Part shown: in pieces, positions 47,370 to 59,268 of the stretch | How the letters are laid out: each line of letters begins with the position of its first letter | Numbering within the stretch: position 1 is the stretch's first letter | NCBI GenBank assembly: GCA_963921795.1 | Contig: OY997653.1 | Span: 61,723,701-61,787,700, forward strand | From: Nannobrachium achirus | Lineage: Eukaryota; Chordata; Actinopteri; Myctophiformes; Myctophidae | Direction of reading: 5' to 3' | Length of the DNA stretch: 64,000 nt | Translations under genes and position numbers: made by a program | Notes under the pieces: model-generated | The model's database searches: none | Seen by the model: only the letters and a program-made list of their open reading frames with translations | Told to the model about the DNA's origin: nothing

Positions 47370-50300
47370 ATGTTGCACCGGGCCAGAATAGCGCCGTTGT
47401 TGTGTCTTTTGGTTCAGTCTCTGGTGGGTCTGGCGTGCTGTTTCACCGACATGGAGCAGCCGGGGCCCGCTAGCAGCAGCAGCAGCACCGGGGTACAGAC
47501 CAACGGAGGGCCGGGGGGAGACCGCTTCAAGATCGAAGGCAGGGCCATCGTCCAGGGCGTCAAGACGCAGGACTGGGTCTCCACGGCCCGGATCCTGGTG
47601 GAGGGCGAAGAATATGTGGGCTTCTTGAGGTGAGAAGAACCGTCGTATAGCGAACTACTAAACATCTATGCTGCTAGCCACCAGGCTAAGCTAGCGTTAG
47701 CTTCGTTAGCATTGTGTTGTGTGTGTATGACTGTGCTACTCTGTAGCAGGGCTTACTGTCTTTATTCATTCTAAATCAGTGGTTTTTAGAATTACTTTAT
47801 CACACTTTTACATGGCAAGGACCCCAAAATGATACGCCCCATAAGAGACGATTTTTATGGCTCTAGCAGTGATTCTGGTTTTAATTTCAAGGACCCCCGT
47901 CCCCCAGTTTAACATTCGTGAGTAGCCGCAAATTGCAACACTAGATTATTTTATACTCGGATGAATCTAGGGTTGCAATACCTCCCATAGGGATCCAATG
48001 CATGAAAACAGTTTTTTGCTATCTGATTGTATTAAACGACTTCAAACTCACCAATATTGTGGCTCTATGGAAAGCTTGGAATTTACTCTTGCTATCTGCA
48101 AAGTGTTTGTTTCTGAAGATTCCACCGTGGAATTGTTATGATTTATTTTCTGTCAATAAAATCCGAGCAGCCATGTTTTTTTTTCTAAGTCTTGAATTTA
48201 GGAAGCGCTCGTCTTCTATAACACCACGTCCCGCTGCCTCCTGCATTAGGCTATGTGACAGAACCAGCTGGCACACAGGACTGCTGAGTGACTTCCCACG
48301 AGCGCTTCCAAACTCCAGCACTTAGAAAAAATAATCACCCGAACTGAATTTATTGACAGAAAATAAATCATAACAATTCCACGGTGGATTTTTCAGAAAC
48401 AAACACTTTGCAGATAGCAAGAGTAAATTCCAAGCTTTCCATAGAGCCACAATATTGGTGAGTTTGAAGTCGTTTAATACAATCAGATAGCAAAAACTGT
48501 TTTCATGCATTGGATCCCTATGGGAGGTATTGCAACCCTAGATTCATCCGAGTATAAAAAAATCTAGTGTTGCAATTTGCGGCTAATTCGTGAGGCAATA
48601 GCTCCATGAAACCATAGCATGAAACATTCGTGAGGCAATAATAGCTCCGTTCATGGAGCTATGAGGCTACGGATTCCCTTGTGTCAGGGACCCCAATTTA
48701 TGTTGTAAAATCAATGTTAATTTAACTCTTGAGAGTGTACAAATATAACCAAATGGACTCGTTGGTTCCATTCGTACCCTCTGAGTTACAGACCCATAAG
48801 GCTCCATTTGGGTCCTAGATATCATTAGCTGGGGACCCCCTGGAACTCCCTCAAGGACCCCACTTTAAGAACCAATGTTCTAAATATAAGATTGGCTGTT
48901 AGCCTTGGATCAATACTATCATAGATATCTTGACTTGCAAATGTCAAAATCGATAGGTCTTGATCCAAGGCTATAGATGTACATCTCTGTAACGCTGTCC
49001 TGTTGATTTGTTGATCTCTTGTATTGCCATTTTTGTTAAACTGTAATTTTTCTACCTATTTGATCAATTTACACTTCGAAAAAGAGACTTGAGTCTTAAA
49101 GTGGTTTTACTGGTTAAATAAACCCAGTGATATCTAATTCAAGAGTGTACAAGTGGATTCTCAAGGGTACTTTTGGTTCTTAAAAAACAAACAAGAAAAA
49201 AATATATTCAAAGTCATGCTTGCATAATGATTGCTTAGTGAGGATATTAAATTGTCATGAATCGTGACAATGAAACCTTTGTGGGTTTTTTATGTATTTT
49301 TTGCAGAACGGACGGGAGTTTTGCTGTGAACGATGTCCCTTCAGGATCTTACGTTGTGGAGGTTGTGTCGCCTCAATATAAATTTGAACCTGTACGTGTG
49401 GACATAACCTCCAAAGGGAAAATGAGGTAAGGCTCATATGCAAACGCAGACAGTCTGGTGTGTCATTTTAAGCTATTCTGCTGTATGCTTCAACGCAACG
49501 TGTCCCTAAACTGCAAGCCATTATAGGGCACGTATCGTGAACTACATCAAGACCTCTGAAGTCATCCGCCAGGCATATCCCCTCCAGGTCCGGTCCAATG
49601 GCCCACACACATACTTCATGAAGAGGGAGACCTGGGGTTGGACAGACTTCCTCATGAATCCCATGGTAAATATTGACATTGTATTTACTTTCAAGTCATT
49701 TTCTGTGTAGTTTGTATTGTTCATCAGTGGTGTAGAAACAATTAGATGTTCACATGGTCATGTTGGCGGAGGAAGGCTGTTCTCATCTTTGTCAGGACCA
49801 ATACAGGGCCGGCGGCAGCCCACAATGGCTGAGGGTGCTATGCTTTAAGAGTGAAGGATACCCAACTCAAATCGGCCAGGTGAAAACAAAAGGCTAAATT
49901 TGCATACCAATGGGAGTGTGTGCCAAACCGGTTGTGGCCAGCCAATGCTGATCTACTGTATTATAATGTAAATTTCGGTTCCCTGGCCAAAATGAGGGTG
50001 CAAAGCAGGCCTCAGCAGCACCCTCGTAGAACCGGCCCTGGACCAATAGCGATGGGCAGTTTGATTTTCCATTGTGGTCTTGTAGAATACCTACCCAACT
50101 GATGTTACTGTTGCACTGGGTGCAATGCTTTTGCTTGATTGCATAGCAGTAACCCCTCCTTATTTTTTAAGATTGTACACATCTCAGCATTATTAGGTTA
50201 TGTAAAGGAAGAGCAACATGATGGCAAGATCAGAGAGAGGGAATGATCTTCAACTCGGTTCTTGAACAGAATGTTTGAGCGGTGTGTCATTGGCCCATGT

Positions 50301-52277
50301 CACATTTATTTAAATGTAATTATAATTTGGCATCAGGGCTTGTATTCTAGCCTGTCACCAGCCCTGGTAGCAGCCTGCTACATTATGATTGGTTTTGTCA
50401 CTTAGCTTCTCAGTCTGGCAAGCCTCCCACGTATTTCCGAACGTCACCTGTTATGTAGGTGACGTTGTTGCTGATTGGATGTTGTTCCAACGAATCAGAG
50501 TAGGGTTAGGGTAGCTACGTCATCAGCCAGCAAATACACAGTGGTGTATTTGTCCAGAAGCAGTGGTTTCTTGGAGATAGGACCCTTCCCTAGCCAGACT
50601 GAGAAGTGACGTGACAAAACCAATCCACTGAACGTAGCATACTTGTATTCATCAAGCACCTGAGAATCACTGTTGCTGAGCTGTGATTGGTGTAGCAGTG
50701 TTGGCTGAGCTTTGACTAACTGGTCTTGTTTTGGGGGGGTCTGTGATTGGTATAGCAGAGTCAGCTGTGTAGTTTGCTTTAGTAATTCATGTCACAATAA
50801 TCGTGACATGAAATTTTCATATCGTCCCATCCCTTTTCTGCAAAGCCGAACACCAACAATAGATTAAAAAGTCTGTACTTGGAATATGATTTATGTAGAT
50901 ACATTTGTGTTGATTTTTCTCCTAGCTTGGTGTACCAGTTAATGTTGTCATTCTGTCGGCAGACTTGGCATGGATGCTCACGGTCATGCGTTTCCTGTTC
51001 GTCTAATTGCTTGTTTCCATTCCATCCACAGGTTATGATGATGGTTCTTCCACTGCTGATCATTGTCCTGCTTCCCAAGGTTGTCAACACCAATGACCCA
51101 GAGATGAGAAAGGTAAAGACCTCTTTGACTCGGTTATAGACGGCAGAGCAAGAGATGAGGAACGATCCGGAAAGGAAATAGATTTAGAAACAGATGAAGC
51201 ACAAGGTCAGGTGCATGTCAGCTGATGAAAGACCTCCAGAATTTAGACACAAATGTGAAATTGATTGAAAAAACAGAACCGGAGTCAATTGATGGAGATG
51301 CAGATATGAATTCTGACAAGACAGCCAAGGAAAAAGCAGTTAGAATGGAGAAATTATGATAATGTATTTAGGGTTTGTTTACTGGCAAAACATACTTTTA
51401 TGTTGAATAAAAAACAGTATACAGTATTTGTGCAGCCATAAGCCACTCCAACCAATCCCTGAAACGTGTCAACCTCGCAAATTGCTTTACCATGACTGAG
51501 GATTGCAGAATGAATGACTTAACGTTTAATAACTTAGTCTTCAATATCCTCTAACATTGTTATTAAACAGTCTTGATAGTCTTACATTTTAAGTGCTGAT
51601 CTGAGACAATATTGCATACCTTTTTGGTGGAATCCTATAGAGATGTGCCGATTGATCGGTGAGTGATCGGTATCGGTCGATAATGCCTCTATCGGCTTTC
51701 ATCGGTATCGGCTTTGCCTCTATTGGCTTTGCCGATCTACACGCTAGATCAGCTATTTTCACAATATTTATCTGTGGGACTGAATGTAACCTCAGCTTCA
51801 ACTCTTATAAGTTGGATACTAAAGGACCTCAGCATGCAATCTCCTAATGTCTATACTTAATATGCAATGTCAATGTTTTGTAAGAAGAATCATTATATAA
51901 ATGCTGCTACAGTAACACAATAAATAGAAGAATTTATGGATTTGACGCTGTGATCGGGAATATCGGCAGATACTGATTCCAGTTGATCGGTGATCGGCAT
52001 CGGCCCCAAAAATCGCAATCGGAGCATCTCTAGTCTAGAATCCTATATTGCAAGCAAGCACAAGAGTACTTATATAGTGACTACAGTATAGTGATGGTTT
52101 CTTTCTTTACACCCTTCTCTCTAGGAAATGGAACAGTCCATGAACATGCTGAACCCCAACCCCGAGCTGCCCGATGTCTCTGAGTTCATGACCAAACTGT
52201 TCTCTGGTGGCTCAAAGGGCTCCAGCAAGCCTGGCGGCAGCAGCAAGGGAACCAGGCCGGCTGTGAAGCGGAGGTAG
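47370..52277 (+). CDS. emc7: ER membrane protein complex subunit 7 (EMC7), 5 coding exons
   Basis: Coding exons: 47370-47629, 49307-49426, 49527-49665, 51032-51112 and 52125-52277, all GT-AG and in phase, giving 250 aa (human about 242). Residues 1-24 form a signal peptide ([15 protein letters not shown] core). A lumenal beta-sandwich domain at about 51-150 contains [43 protein letters not shown] and [32 protein letters not shown] leads into a single transmembrane helix (about 170-189). The cytosolic tail has [26 protein letters not shown] and a Ser/Gly/Lys-rich basic end. EMC7 is a peripheral lumenal subunit of the EMC, which inserts tail-anchored and multipass membrane proteins at the ER. 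An in-frame GTG at 47346 exists upstream, but the ATG at 47370 directly precedes the signal peptide and is the likely start. Intron 1 contains nested transposons and intron 2 is only 100 bp. The gene is syntenic with katnbl1 and chrm5. Confidence 0.95.
47777..48877. mobile_element. CAGTGGTT-family hAT MITE in emc7 intron 1, interrupted
   Basis: Outer TSD TTCTAAAT (47769-47776, 48878-48885). The right half carries the alternative core GTACAAATATAACCAAATGG. It is interrupted by the long-TIR element 47923-48585. Confidence 0.85.
47923..48585. mobile_element. Mutator-type (MULE-like) MITE with about 238-bp TIRs
   Basis: Inverted arms 47923-48160 and 48349-48585 are about 98% identical and start TAGCCGCAAATTGCAACACT. 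The flanking 9-bp duplication ATTCGTGAG (47914-47922, 48586-48594) and long TIRs are the Mutator pattern. A second inner inverted segment (GAAGCGCTCGT / ACGAGCGCTTCC) is present. It has no coding capacity. Confidence 0.88.
49804..50040. mobile_element. hAT-like MITE in emc7 intron 3
   Basis: TIRs CAGGGCCGGC / ACCGGCCCTG with perfect 8-bp TSD GACCAATA (49796-49803, 50041-50048). Confidence 0.9.
50388..50625. mobile_element. TIR MITE in emc7 intron 3
   Basis: GATTGGTTTTGTCAC...TCAGTCTGGC is mirrored by GCCAGACTGAGAAGTGACG + TGACAAAACCAATC. A fragment of a CATATCGTCCCATCCCT element end follows at 50785-50834. Confidence 0.65.
51638..52037. mobile_element. GATCGG-type hAT-like MITE in emc7 intron 4
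   Basis: TAGAGATGTGCCGATTGATC ... GCATCTCTA with flanking GAATCCTA on both sides (51630-51637; 52038-52045 after a 5-bp extension). A degraded hairpin module lies at 51731-51762. Confidence 0.75.
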
Positions 52278-52366
52278 TAGTACTCTACCACCTCCTAGTT
52301 CTGGAGGTAGTACTCTACCACCTCCTAGTTCTGGAGGTAGTACTCTACCACCTCCTAGTTCTTCCT
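52278..52366 (+). repeat. 30-bp tandem repeat directly after the emc7 stop
   Basis: About three copies of a unit GTACTCTACCACCTCCTAGT + TCTGGAGGTA begin at the emc7 stop codon, which is followed at once by a second TAG. The repeat is entirely 3' UTR. Confidence 0.75.
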
Positions 52367-52922
52367 AGAGAAGCACTAGTCTTACCATGGAAAACATTTT
52401 GAAGATTTTTTTTTTTTTGCTTGGGTCTATTGTACAGTTTTGTTTTCATTTATTTTTTATTTTTAAAAGGGTCTTTTTCTTTTTTCCCCCGATTAGTCTG
52501 GGTGTCTAATATTAGAGAAAGAAAATTACTGAGCGAAGCTATAAGATGTTTTTGCACTGCACTGTAAACAATCTCCATACAAAAAGATACACAGAAAAAT
52601 CCTGAATATTTAACTTTTTTTCGAGAATGTAGAATTGAGCCATGAAGGTCCATTTTTACACTCGTCGTTCATTTGATGTACATACTGTACGTTTGTAACT
52701 TTGACTCGTCCATGTGGTGTAACTCTCCAAGCTAACCTTTTGGTATGCATTCTCTCTGCTGCTGCCTGTCAGATTCATATTGTCAGTTCTACTTCAACTA
52801 GTTGAAAGAACTTATATTAATATTCAGATTCTTCTTCTTTTTTCCGAGTTGATAAATACGACTGTGAATGAAAGTTTATTGAATTTTAACTATAATTAAA
52901 AAGACTTATTTAAATGAGAAAA

Positions 52923-52928
52923 AATAAA
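52923..52928 (+). terminator. Poly(A) signal of emc7
   Basis: AATAAA in an A-rich context, 650 bp after the emc7 stop, followed by GTGATG...TGTGTTTTCTTT. It is the first canonical hexamer after the stop codon. Confidence 0.65.
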
Positions 52929-53094
52929 TTGTGATGCTATTACAGATGTGTTTTCTTTATTGACTGAGGTTACGGGCATGGATTTGTCTAAGTATAATAC
53001 AATTTCATATGGGCTACTGCTAAGCACCTGTAAAACAAATTATTGGGAGTTGAATAAGGGGAAAAATAAAGAACTTTACAAATGTGTGTGTTGC

Positions 53095-54306
53095 CTGAGC
53101 AGTATGTTGATGTGAGTAACCACAGATATAAAAAGCTAGATAACTCATCCTGAGCAGTATGTTGATGTGAGTAACCACAGATATAAAAAGCTAGATAACT
53201 CATCCTGAGCAGTATGTTGATGTGAGTAACCACAGATATAAAAAGCTAGATAACTCATCCTGAGCAGTATGTTGATGTGAGTAACCACAGATATAAAAAG
53301 CTAGATAACTCATCCTGAGCAGTATGTTGATGTGAGTAACCACAGATATAAAAAGCTAGATAACTCATCCTGAGCAGTATGTTGATGTGAGTAACCACAG
53401 ATATAAAAAGCTAGATAACTCATCCTGAGCAGTATGTTGATGTGAGTAACCACAGATATAAAAAGCTAGATAACTCATCCTGAGCAGTATGTTGATGTGA
53501 GTAACCACAGATATAAAAAGCTAGATAACTCATCCTGAGCAGTATGTTGATGTGAGTAACCACAGATATAAAAAGCTAGATAACTCATCCTGAGCAGTAT
53601 GTTGATGTGAGTAACCACAGATATAAAAAGCTAGATAACTCATCCTGAGCAGTATGTTGATGTGAGTAACCACAGATATAAAAAGCTAGATAACTCATCC
53701 TGAGCAGTATGTTGATGTGAGTAACCACAGATATAAAAAGCTAGATAACTCATCCTGAGCAGTATGTTGATGTGAGTAACCACAGATATAAAAAGCTAGA
53801 TAACTCATCCTGAGCAGTATGTTGATGTGAGTAACCACAGATATAAAAAGCTAGATAACTCATCCTGAGCAGTATGTTGATGTGAGTAACCACAGATATA
53901 AAAAGCTAGATAACTCATCCTGAGCAGTATGTTGATGTGAGTAACCACAGATATAAAAAGCTAGATAACTCATCCTGAGCAGTATGTTGATGTGAGTAAC
54001 CACAGATATAAAAAGCTAGATAACTCATCCTGAGCAGTATGTTGATGTGAGTAACCACAGATATAAAAAGCTAGATAACTCATCACTGAGCAGTATGTTG
54101 ATGTGAGTAACCACAGATATAAAAAGCTAGATAACTCATCCTGAGCAGTATGTTGATGTGAGTAACCACAGATATAAAAAGCTAGATAACTCATCCTGAG
54201 CAGTATGTTGATGTGAGTAACCACAGATATAAAAAGCTAGATAACTCATCACTGAGCAGTATGTTGATGTGAGTAACCACAGATATAAAAAGCTAGATAA
54301 CTCATC
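53095..54306 (+). repeat. 55-bp minisatellite, 22 units
   Basis: The unit begins CTGAGCAGTATGTTGATGTG and ends AGCTAGATAACTCATC. Twenty units are exactly 55 bp and two (junctions near 54082 and 54250) carry one extra A, which accounts exactly for 1,212 bp. Units are otherwise almost identical, indicating recent expansion or homogenisation. It begins about 165 bp after the emc7 poly(A) signal. There is no spacer variation as in a CRISPR array. Confidence 0.97.
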
Positions 54307-54532
54307 CGACGCTGCAGTTCATTGGCGTGACTGGTAAAACAGGACTGGCGGAAGTGCGGAACTGTGGAAGGCACTCTGCTGCCCCCTGCAGGGGGAAAGA
54401 GGGAGTCCCGCATCTGATTGGCCTACCGAGCATCCCATTCTGTGACGCACAAGGAAGCGTCCTTCAGATTTCCGGAAGCTTGCCAGTCCTCTTTTACCAA
54501 CGCCGCAGAGCCGGAGGAGGCGTCTACCTTTA

Positions 54533-54640
54533 TATGTCTATGTGAGTAACTGTTTTCTAGGCTTTGTATGTCTAGATGTGAGTAACTGTTTTCTAGGCTT
54601 TGTATGTCTAGATGTGAGTAACTGTTTTCTAGGCTTTGGA
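54533..54640 (+). repeat. 36-bp tandem repeat, 3 units
   Basis: Three copies of TATGTCTAGATGTGAGTAAC + TGTTTTCTAGGCTTTG. It shares the 12-mer GATGTGAGTAAC with the 55-bp minisatellite 230 bp upstream. Confidence 0.85.
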
Positions 54641-54737
54641 GTATATATTGTTGTCAAAAGTGTCTTTCCATGTTTTGAAAGACTGCATTTTGGGAAAGTG
54701 TACATTTTGAGCTGTTATACTACCGGTATTTGCTATA

Positions 54738-55161
54738 TGAGATGTTACCGATCAATCGGCAATGGATCGGATCGGGCCGATCAAAGCGTGATCGGCGATA
54801 ATCGGTGGTTTAGATCAAAAGGTAAATTCACCGATCCGATCCGATCGGTGCATCCGATCAACCAGCCGTTCAGTATGCCCACTTGAGGCCATTTTGGGGT
54901 ATTGATTTCCACAGTGCTGAAGGAATAATTAGTTACTGCTATGATAATAAATACATAGTAATGCTGGTAAATAACTATAAGGCAAATATATAAATAAATT
55001 CATGAGTGAATTAATTAATTAAAGTTAAAACATTAACATTTAGAAAATATAAATAATATATAAATAATAACTTGATCGGTGATTGATCGGTATCGGGTGA
55101 TCAAACTTTTGTGATCGGTGCTCGGTGATCGGTTCCAAAAAACCTGATCGGACCATCCCTA
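54738..55161 (-). mobile_element. GATCGG-rich hAT-like MITE, reverse copy
   Basis: Starts TGAGATGTTACCGATC and ends GGACCATCCCTA. It is the reverse complement of the element at 25280-25695 at high identity, and a clear TSD is not visible here. Confidence 0.8.
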
Positions 55162-55178
55162 CACACAACCCTTATGTA

Positions 55179-55493
55179 CCGTAATTGCCAGACTACAGTA
55201 TATGCCGCGACTTTTTCCCCATGTTTTGAACCCTGCGGCTTATACAACGGTGCGGCTTATATAACGATTTTTACAGCTAACGGCCAGTTAGTTAGTTTTA
55301 CAATGATCTTTAACAAGGATTTATATAGATTTATACAGCTAACAGCCACTAGGGGTGCTCTAGCGGGAAGCAGGAGGGACACCTGCGGCTTATAGTCAGG
55401 TGCGGCTTATATATGTAAACATTTGTTTTTTTTCTTCTAAATTTAGCTGGTGCGGCTTATATTCAGGTGCGGCTTATAGTCCAGCAATTACGG
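55179..55493. mobile_element. TA-flanked TIR MITE
   Basis: TIRs CCGTAATTGCCAGACT / AGTCCAGCAATTACGG flanked by TA on both sides (Tc1/mariner-type target). The motif TGCGGCTTATA recurs five or more times inside. Confidence 0.7.
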
Positions 55494-55849
55494 TACATAT
55501 TTTGGGAACCCACTAATCATTCCCACAATATCTATATCTTGATATATGGTCATGTATAATATATTGTGATTGATTTTGTCTGTCACACACCCAGCCCTAG
55601 TATGTGTGATGAATTGCCTCCAGAGTGCAGTTGAGGAAACTCTTGGTTTCACACACAGGTGGAATGTTGCTGTACTGCACAGGGACGTGCTGGGCCCCTG
55701 ATTCAACCCGGGAAAAAGAGTTGAGAGGCCCTCATTGCGCGCTATTGAGAGAGAGATCTCTCTCTATAGCGCTGCTGCTACTCAAAGATTTGCCATTTCA
55801 GATCATGACAAGTGACAAGCCAGTGGGCCAATTACATGAGTTATCTTTT

Positions 55850-56087
55850 GTCGTTGTCGGGTGGAAACCTTTTGTATTTATCATTTAAAAAACTAATTAA
55901 ACTAGTGAAAACAGCCGATCTACAAGCACACAACGCCTCGCGGTGCGAGGCGTTGTTTGCTTGTAGATCTGCTGTTTTCACTACTTTTGTGCGAAGGCCT
56001 AGTATGATGAAGCAGGGCTTTGCGAAAAAATTTACACATTTGAAACTTGGAGATACAAGGTTTCTGCCCGACAGTGACGATTTACTG
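55850..56087. mobile_element. TIR MITE (GTCGTTGTCGGG family) with central hairpin
   Basis: Left TCGTTGTCGGGTGGAAACCT, right TACAAGGTTTCTGCCCGACA + GTGACGAT. The centre is a hairpin module (55904-55982) with apex GCCTCGCGGTGCGAGGC. The same element lies at 2364. Confidence 0.8.
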
Positions 56088-56405
56088 GAATGTGAAATGT
56101 TACTGTAATGCAGACCAACTGTGTACAAATACAATTGAGCCAAGGCTTAGGCTTAGGCTTAGGGTTAGCTGCTGTAGGATTCTCCAATTTCTCCTACAGG
56201 GAATTCTTTGCTCCACAACCTGGTTTCCATTTATAGTAACTAAGGCAGCACACTCCAATCAAGCGTGAATTACAATTGGTTGCAGTGAAAATAGATTATC
56301 TACAAGCTTACAGAGGCATTATGAGCGATACATAAATTGTAGATCTCGGGATCCACATGGTAACTGTTATCCCAAATGTGGATGTGGTCAGACTGTCATT
56401 TATGG

Positions 56406-56814
56406 CAGTGGTTCTCAACCTTTTCAGGCCGCGACCCCCAAAATAATCAAATTTGAACTGGGTACCCCCCACCCTGAAAAGCATTAAGAGATGAGGCATT
56501 ACATTTTGCATAACACAGTTCTAATGTGAAAATAGCAGATCTATATGCTCACAACGGGCGTTGTGGGCATATAGATCGGCTATTTTCACAATTTCTGCCT
56601 CTTGACAATTTGGCCAATGTTTTAATTTGTCATTTCAGAGGTATTACAAAGTCCTTAAATTGTCACTTGTCAATTGTCAAACTTCATGTTGGTCTGTTTA
56701 TCGTTGAATGAAAAAACAATGTTGCACATTAAGCTAATTATCTGGGGACCCCCCATAATAATTTGGGGACCCCATGGTCCCAAGGGGTCCCGACCCACAG
56801 GTTGAGAACCACTG
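56406..56814. mobile_element. CAGTGGTTCTCAA-family hAT MITE
   Basis: TIRs CAGTGGTTCTCAACC / GGTTGAGAACCACTG, TSD ATTTATGG at 56398-56405 and 56815-56822. Central hairpin module at 56525-56590. Confidence 0.9.
56525..56590. repeat. Hairpin module copy
   Basis: TGTGAAAATAGCAGATCTAT is mirrored by ATAGATCGGCTATTTTCACA. The stem carries the paired variant ATATGC/GCATAT in place of ACAAGC/GCTTGT. Confidence 0.9.
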
Positions 56815-57165
56815 ATTTATGGAGTCGGGAGTCCTCTGTGATTTATGACTCGATATTTGTGCAAGGTTTCAGGCAGCCAAATCAGAGCCTTTTACTTCCA
56901 TTATGAAATGAAAGTAACATATTTAAAATGTGAAAGGTTAGAGTTACTTATGTGGCCTACTGGCAGTGTTGTGCACAAGAATTTGCTGTTGATCGTTCCA
57001 GTGGCATGTGAGATGATTTGTGGACACGGACCCTTTTATAGATGGCTAGACTCCTGCCAGAGCCATGCCATAATAACAAAACAAGTATGCAATGCCTTCC
57101 AACTTTTGAATATAGTCAGTGTGACAAGTCTAATGATTTTTCTTTACTGTAATTCTTTTTAAATT

Positions 57166-57168
<3 letters not shown>

Positions 57169-57231
<63 letters not shown>
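57169..57231. repeat. (CA)n microsatellite
   Basis: About 31 CA units. Confidence 0.96.
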
Positions 57232-57233
<2 letters not shown>

Positions 57234-57349
57234 GTCACACAATACTATACACAAGAATAAAAGAATAACAAGAAATCACAAAACAATTATTAAACACTGA
57301 GAATAACGGGCAGAGCTCAGCAAGGAACATTTCTCTTCATGTTCTAAAG

Positions 57350-57802
57350 CAGTGGTTCTCAACCTTTTCAGGCCATGACCCGCAAAATAATCATATTTTA
57401 ACTGGGGACCCCCCCACCCTGACAAGCACTAAGAGTTGAGGCATTACATTTTGTATAGTCTCGTGTAGCCAGACGCCGGGAGCATTTGCAAATCGCGGAG
57501 GCAACAGTCTGGCCACGCGAGACTACATTTTGTATAACATGGTTCTGTTGTGAAAATAGTAGATCTACATGCTCACTACGCCTCGCAATGCGAGGCGTAG
57601 TGAGCAATTTCGGCCTCTAATATTTGATGATTTGGTCGATGTTTAATTTGTCATTTCAGAGGTATTAAAAAGTCCTTAAATTGTCACTTTGGAAATGTTG
57701 AGAGAGAAAACAACATTGCATATTAAGTTAATAATCTGGGGACCCCCCAAAATAATTTGGAGACCCCCCTGGGGGTCCTGACCCACAGGTTGAGAACCAC
57801 TG
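57350..57802. mobile_element. CAGTGGTTCTCAA-family hAT MITE
   Basis: TIRs CAGTGGTTCTCAACC / GGTTGAGAACCACTG with perfect TSD TTCTAAAG (57342-57349, 57803-57810). It contains a hairpin module copy (about 57545-57607) and a nested 66-bp TIR element with 13-bp TSD (57458-57523). Confidence 0.9.
57458..57523. mobile_element. 66-bp TIR mini-element with 13-bp TSD
   Basis: Ends GTCTCGTGTAGCCAGAC and the inverse of GTCTGGCCACGCGAGAC. It is flanked on both sides by TACATTTTGTATA (57445-57457 and 57524-57536), a perfect 13-bp duplication. It shares both ends with the 433-bp element at 5381 and looks like an internal-deletion form of it. Confidence 0.88.
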
Positions 57803-58417
57803 TTCTAAAGGACAGTGCAATGATGATACAACAGCTTCAATCGTCTCAGAATTCCCATTGCGTCATGGTGTGTGTGTTACTGCCACATAATTACAGTTCT
57901 GAAGTTACAGACACATTCCCAAAAGATCTAGTGATCAACAAACAATCATTGCCATCATGTTTCCAAGGTGAAACCGTAAACTTTGGACAGATAAGCGTTT
58001 AGTTTAGCCCTTCAATCAAACATCAAATGGAGTAGCTCAGGTTTAACATTGTATCACTGCAGACATAATAAAGAAAACATTCACAAAACACTGATATACA
58101 CAAGGCAATGTTCATACATTTGAAACATAATTAGAAACTGAAAGGCTTTATTTCATACAGACATTGGGCACCACCACATCAAGTGGTGGTGTCAGAAAGA
58201 ATGAAAGAAAACATGGTGCAAGTAAGGAATCCATGCCCCCTGCTTTTGATGTGCCTGTGTCATTTATTTTTCATCACCAGTGGGTCTATGTTTTAACCCC
58301 ATTTCTGGACAGACTGAATTAAATACACTGTTTTTTTTGGGGTTTCTTTTTTACTACCGTACTTTAACCTTTTATCCCCACGATTTTGTAACCCATTTTT
58401 CACCCGGTGCCAATGCC

Positions 58418-59231
58418 CAGAGATGGGCAGTATTTGAAATACATGTATTTGAAATATGGATTTGAAATCCTTTTTGTCTCCACCAGCCGAAGGCAAGGGG
58501 AGAGTATGTTTTCGCCCCTGTCCGTCCGTCCGTCCGTCCTCCGACTTTGTGTACAGCTAATCTCCGGCGCCGTTGGCCCGGTCGCTGCCAAAATGAGCAC
58601 ACACACTCCCTGGATGCCAACAGAACCTCTGCCCCACATTTTTCAAATGGCCCTGTTCTAGCGCCACCATGAGGCCGATGTTTGCAAAACAAATTTCTGT
58701 ACACTACTCCTACAGATTTTGACCAAAAATCACGCAAATCGGTAGACAGTGTCTCTACAGTCATGTGATCAACACGGATCTGTCTGATTGTCCATATTCC
58801 ATCCTGATTGGCTGATATTGGCTTTCAAAGTGTGTAAGATTGGTCCATTTTGGACAAAATGCCTCAAATCACAAATGCAGAGTGCAATTAACATGAAATC
58901 GCTCACACACGTTCCCACTAGGCCGAGGAAGAAATGCCACTTCAAATTTTTGAAATCAGCCTCATGGTGGCGCTATAACAGGCCGATTCGTGGTTTTACC
59001 TATAACTCCACCGATCAGTTTCGAAACTTTGTAAGCGCACTCCCTGGATGCCAATTCAGAACCTCTGCCCCACATTTTTCACATGGGCCTGTTCTAACGC
59101 CACCAGGAGGCCAATTTGTGCAAAACTACCTTTTGGACACACATTCCCACTAGGCAGAGGAAGAAATGCCACTTCAAATTTTTGGAGCTGTGTGAAGCAC
59201 AGGCTCCCTATACGTGGCTGTGTGGGTCTGT

Positions 59232-59268
<37 letters not shown>

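Noticed and set aside
53970-54224. 84-aa minus-strand frame
   Set aside because: It lies wholly in the 55-bp minisatellite; since 55 is not a multiple of 3 the frame rotates each unit.
53095-54306. CRISPR-like array
   Set aside because: Units are contiguous with no unique spacers, in a vertebrate genome.
54542-54886. 114-aa plus-strand frame
   Set aside because: It spans the 36-bp tandem repeat and a MITE end.
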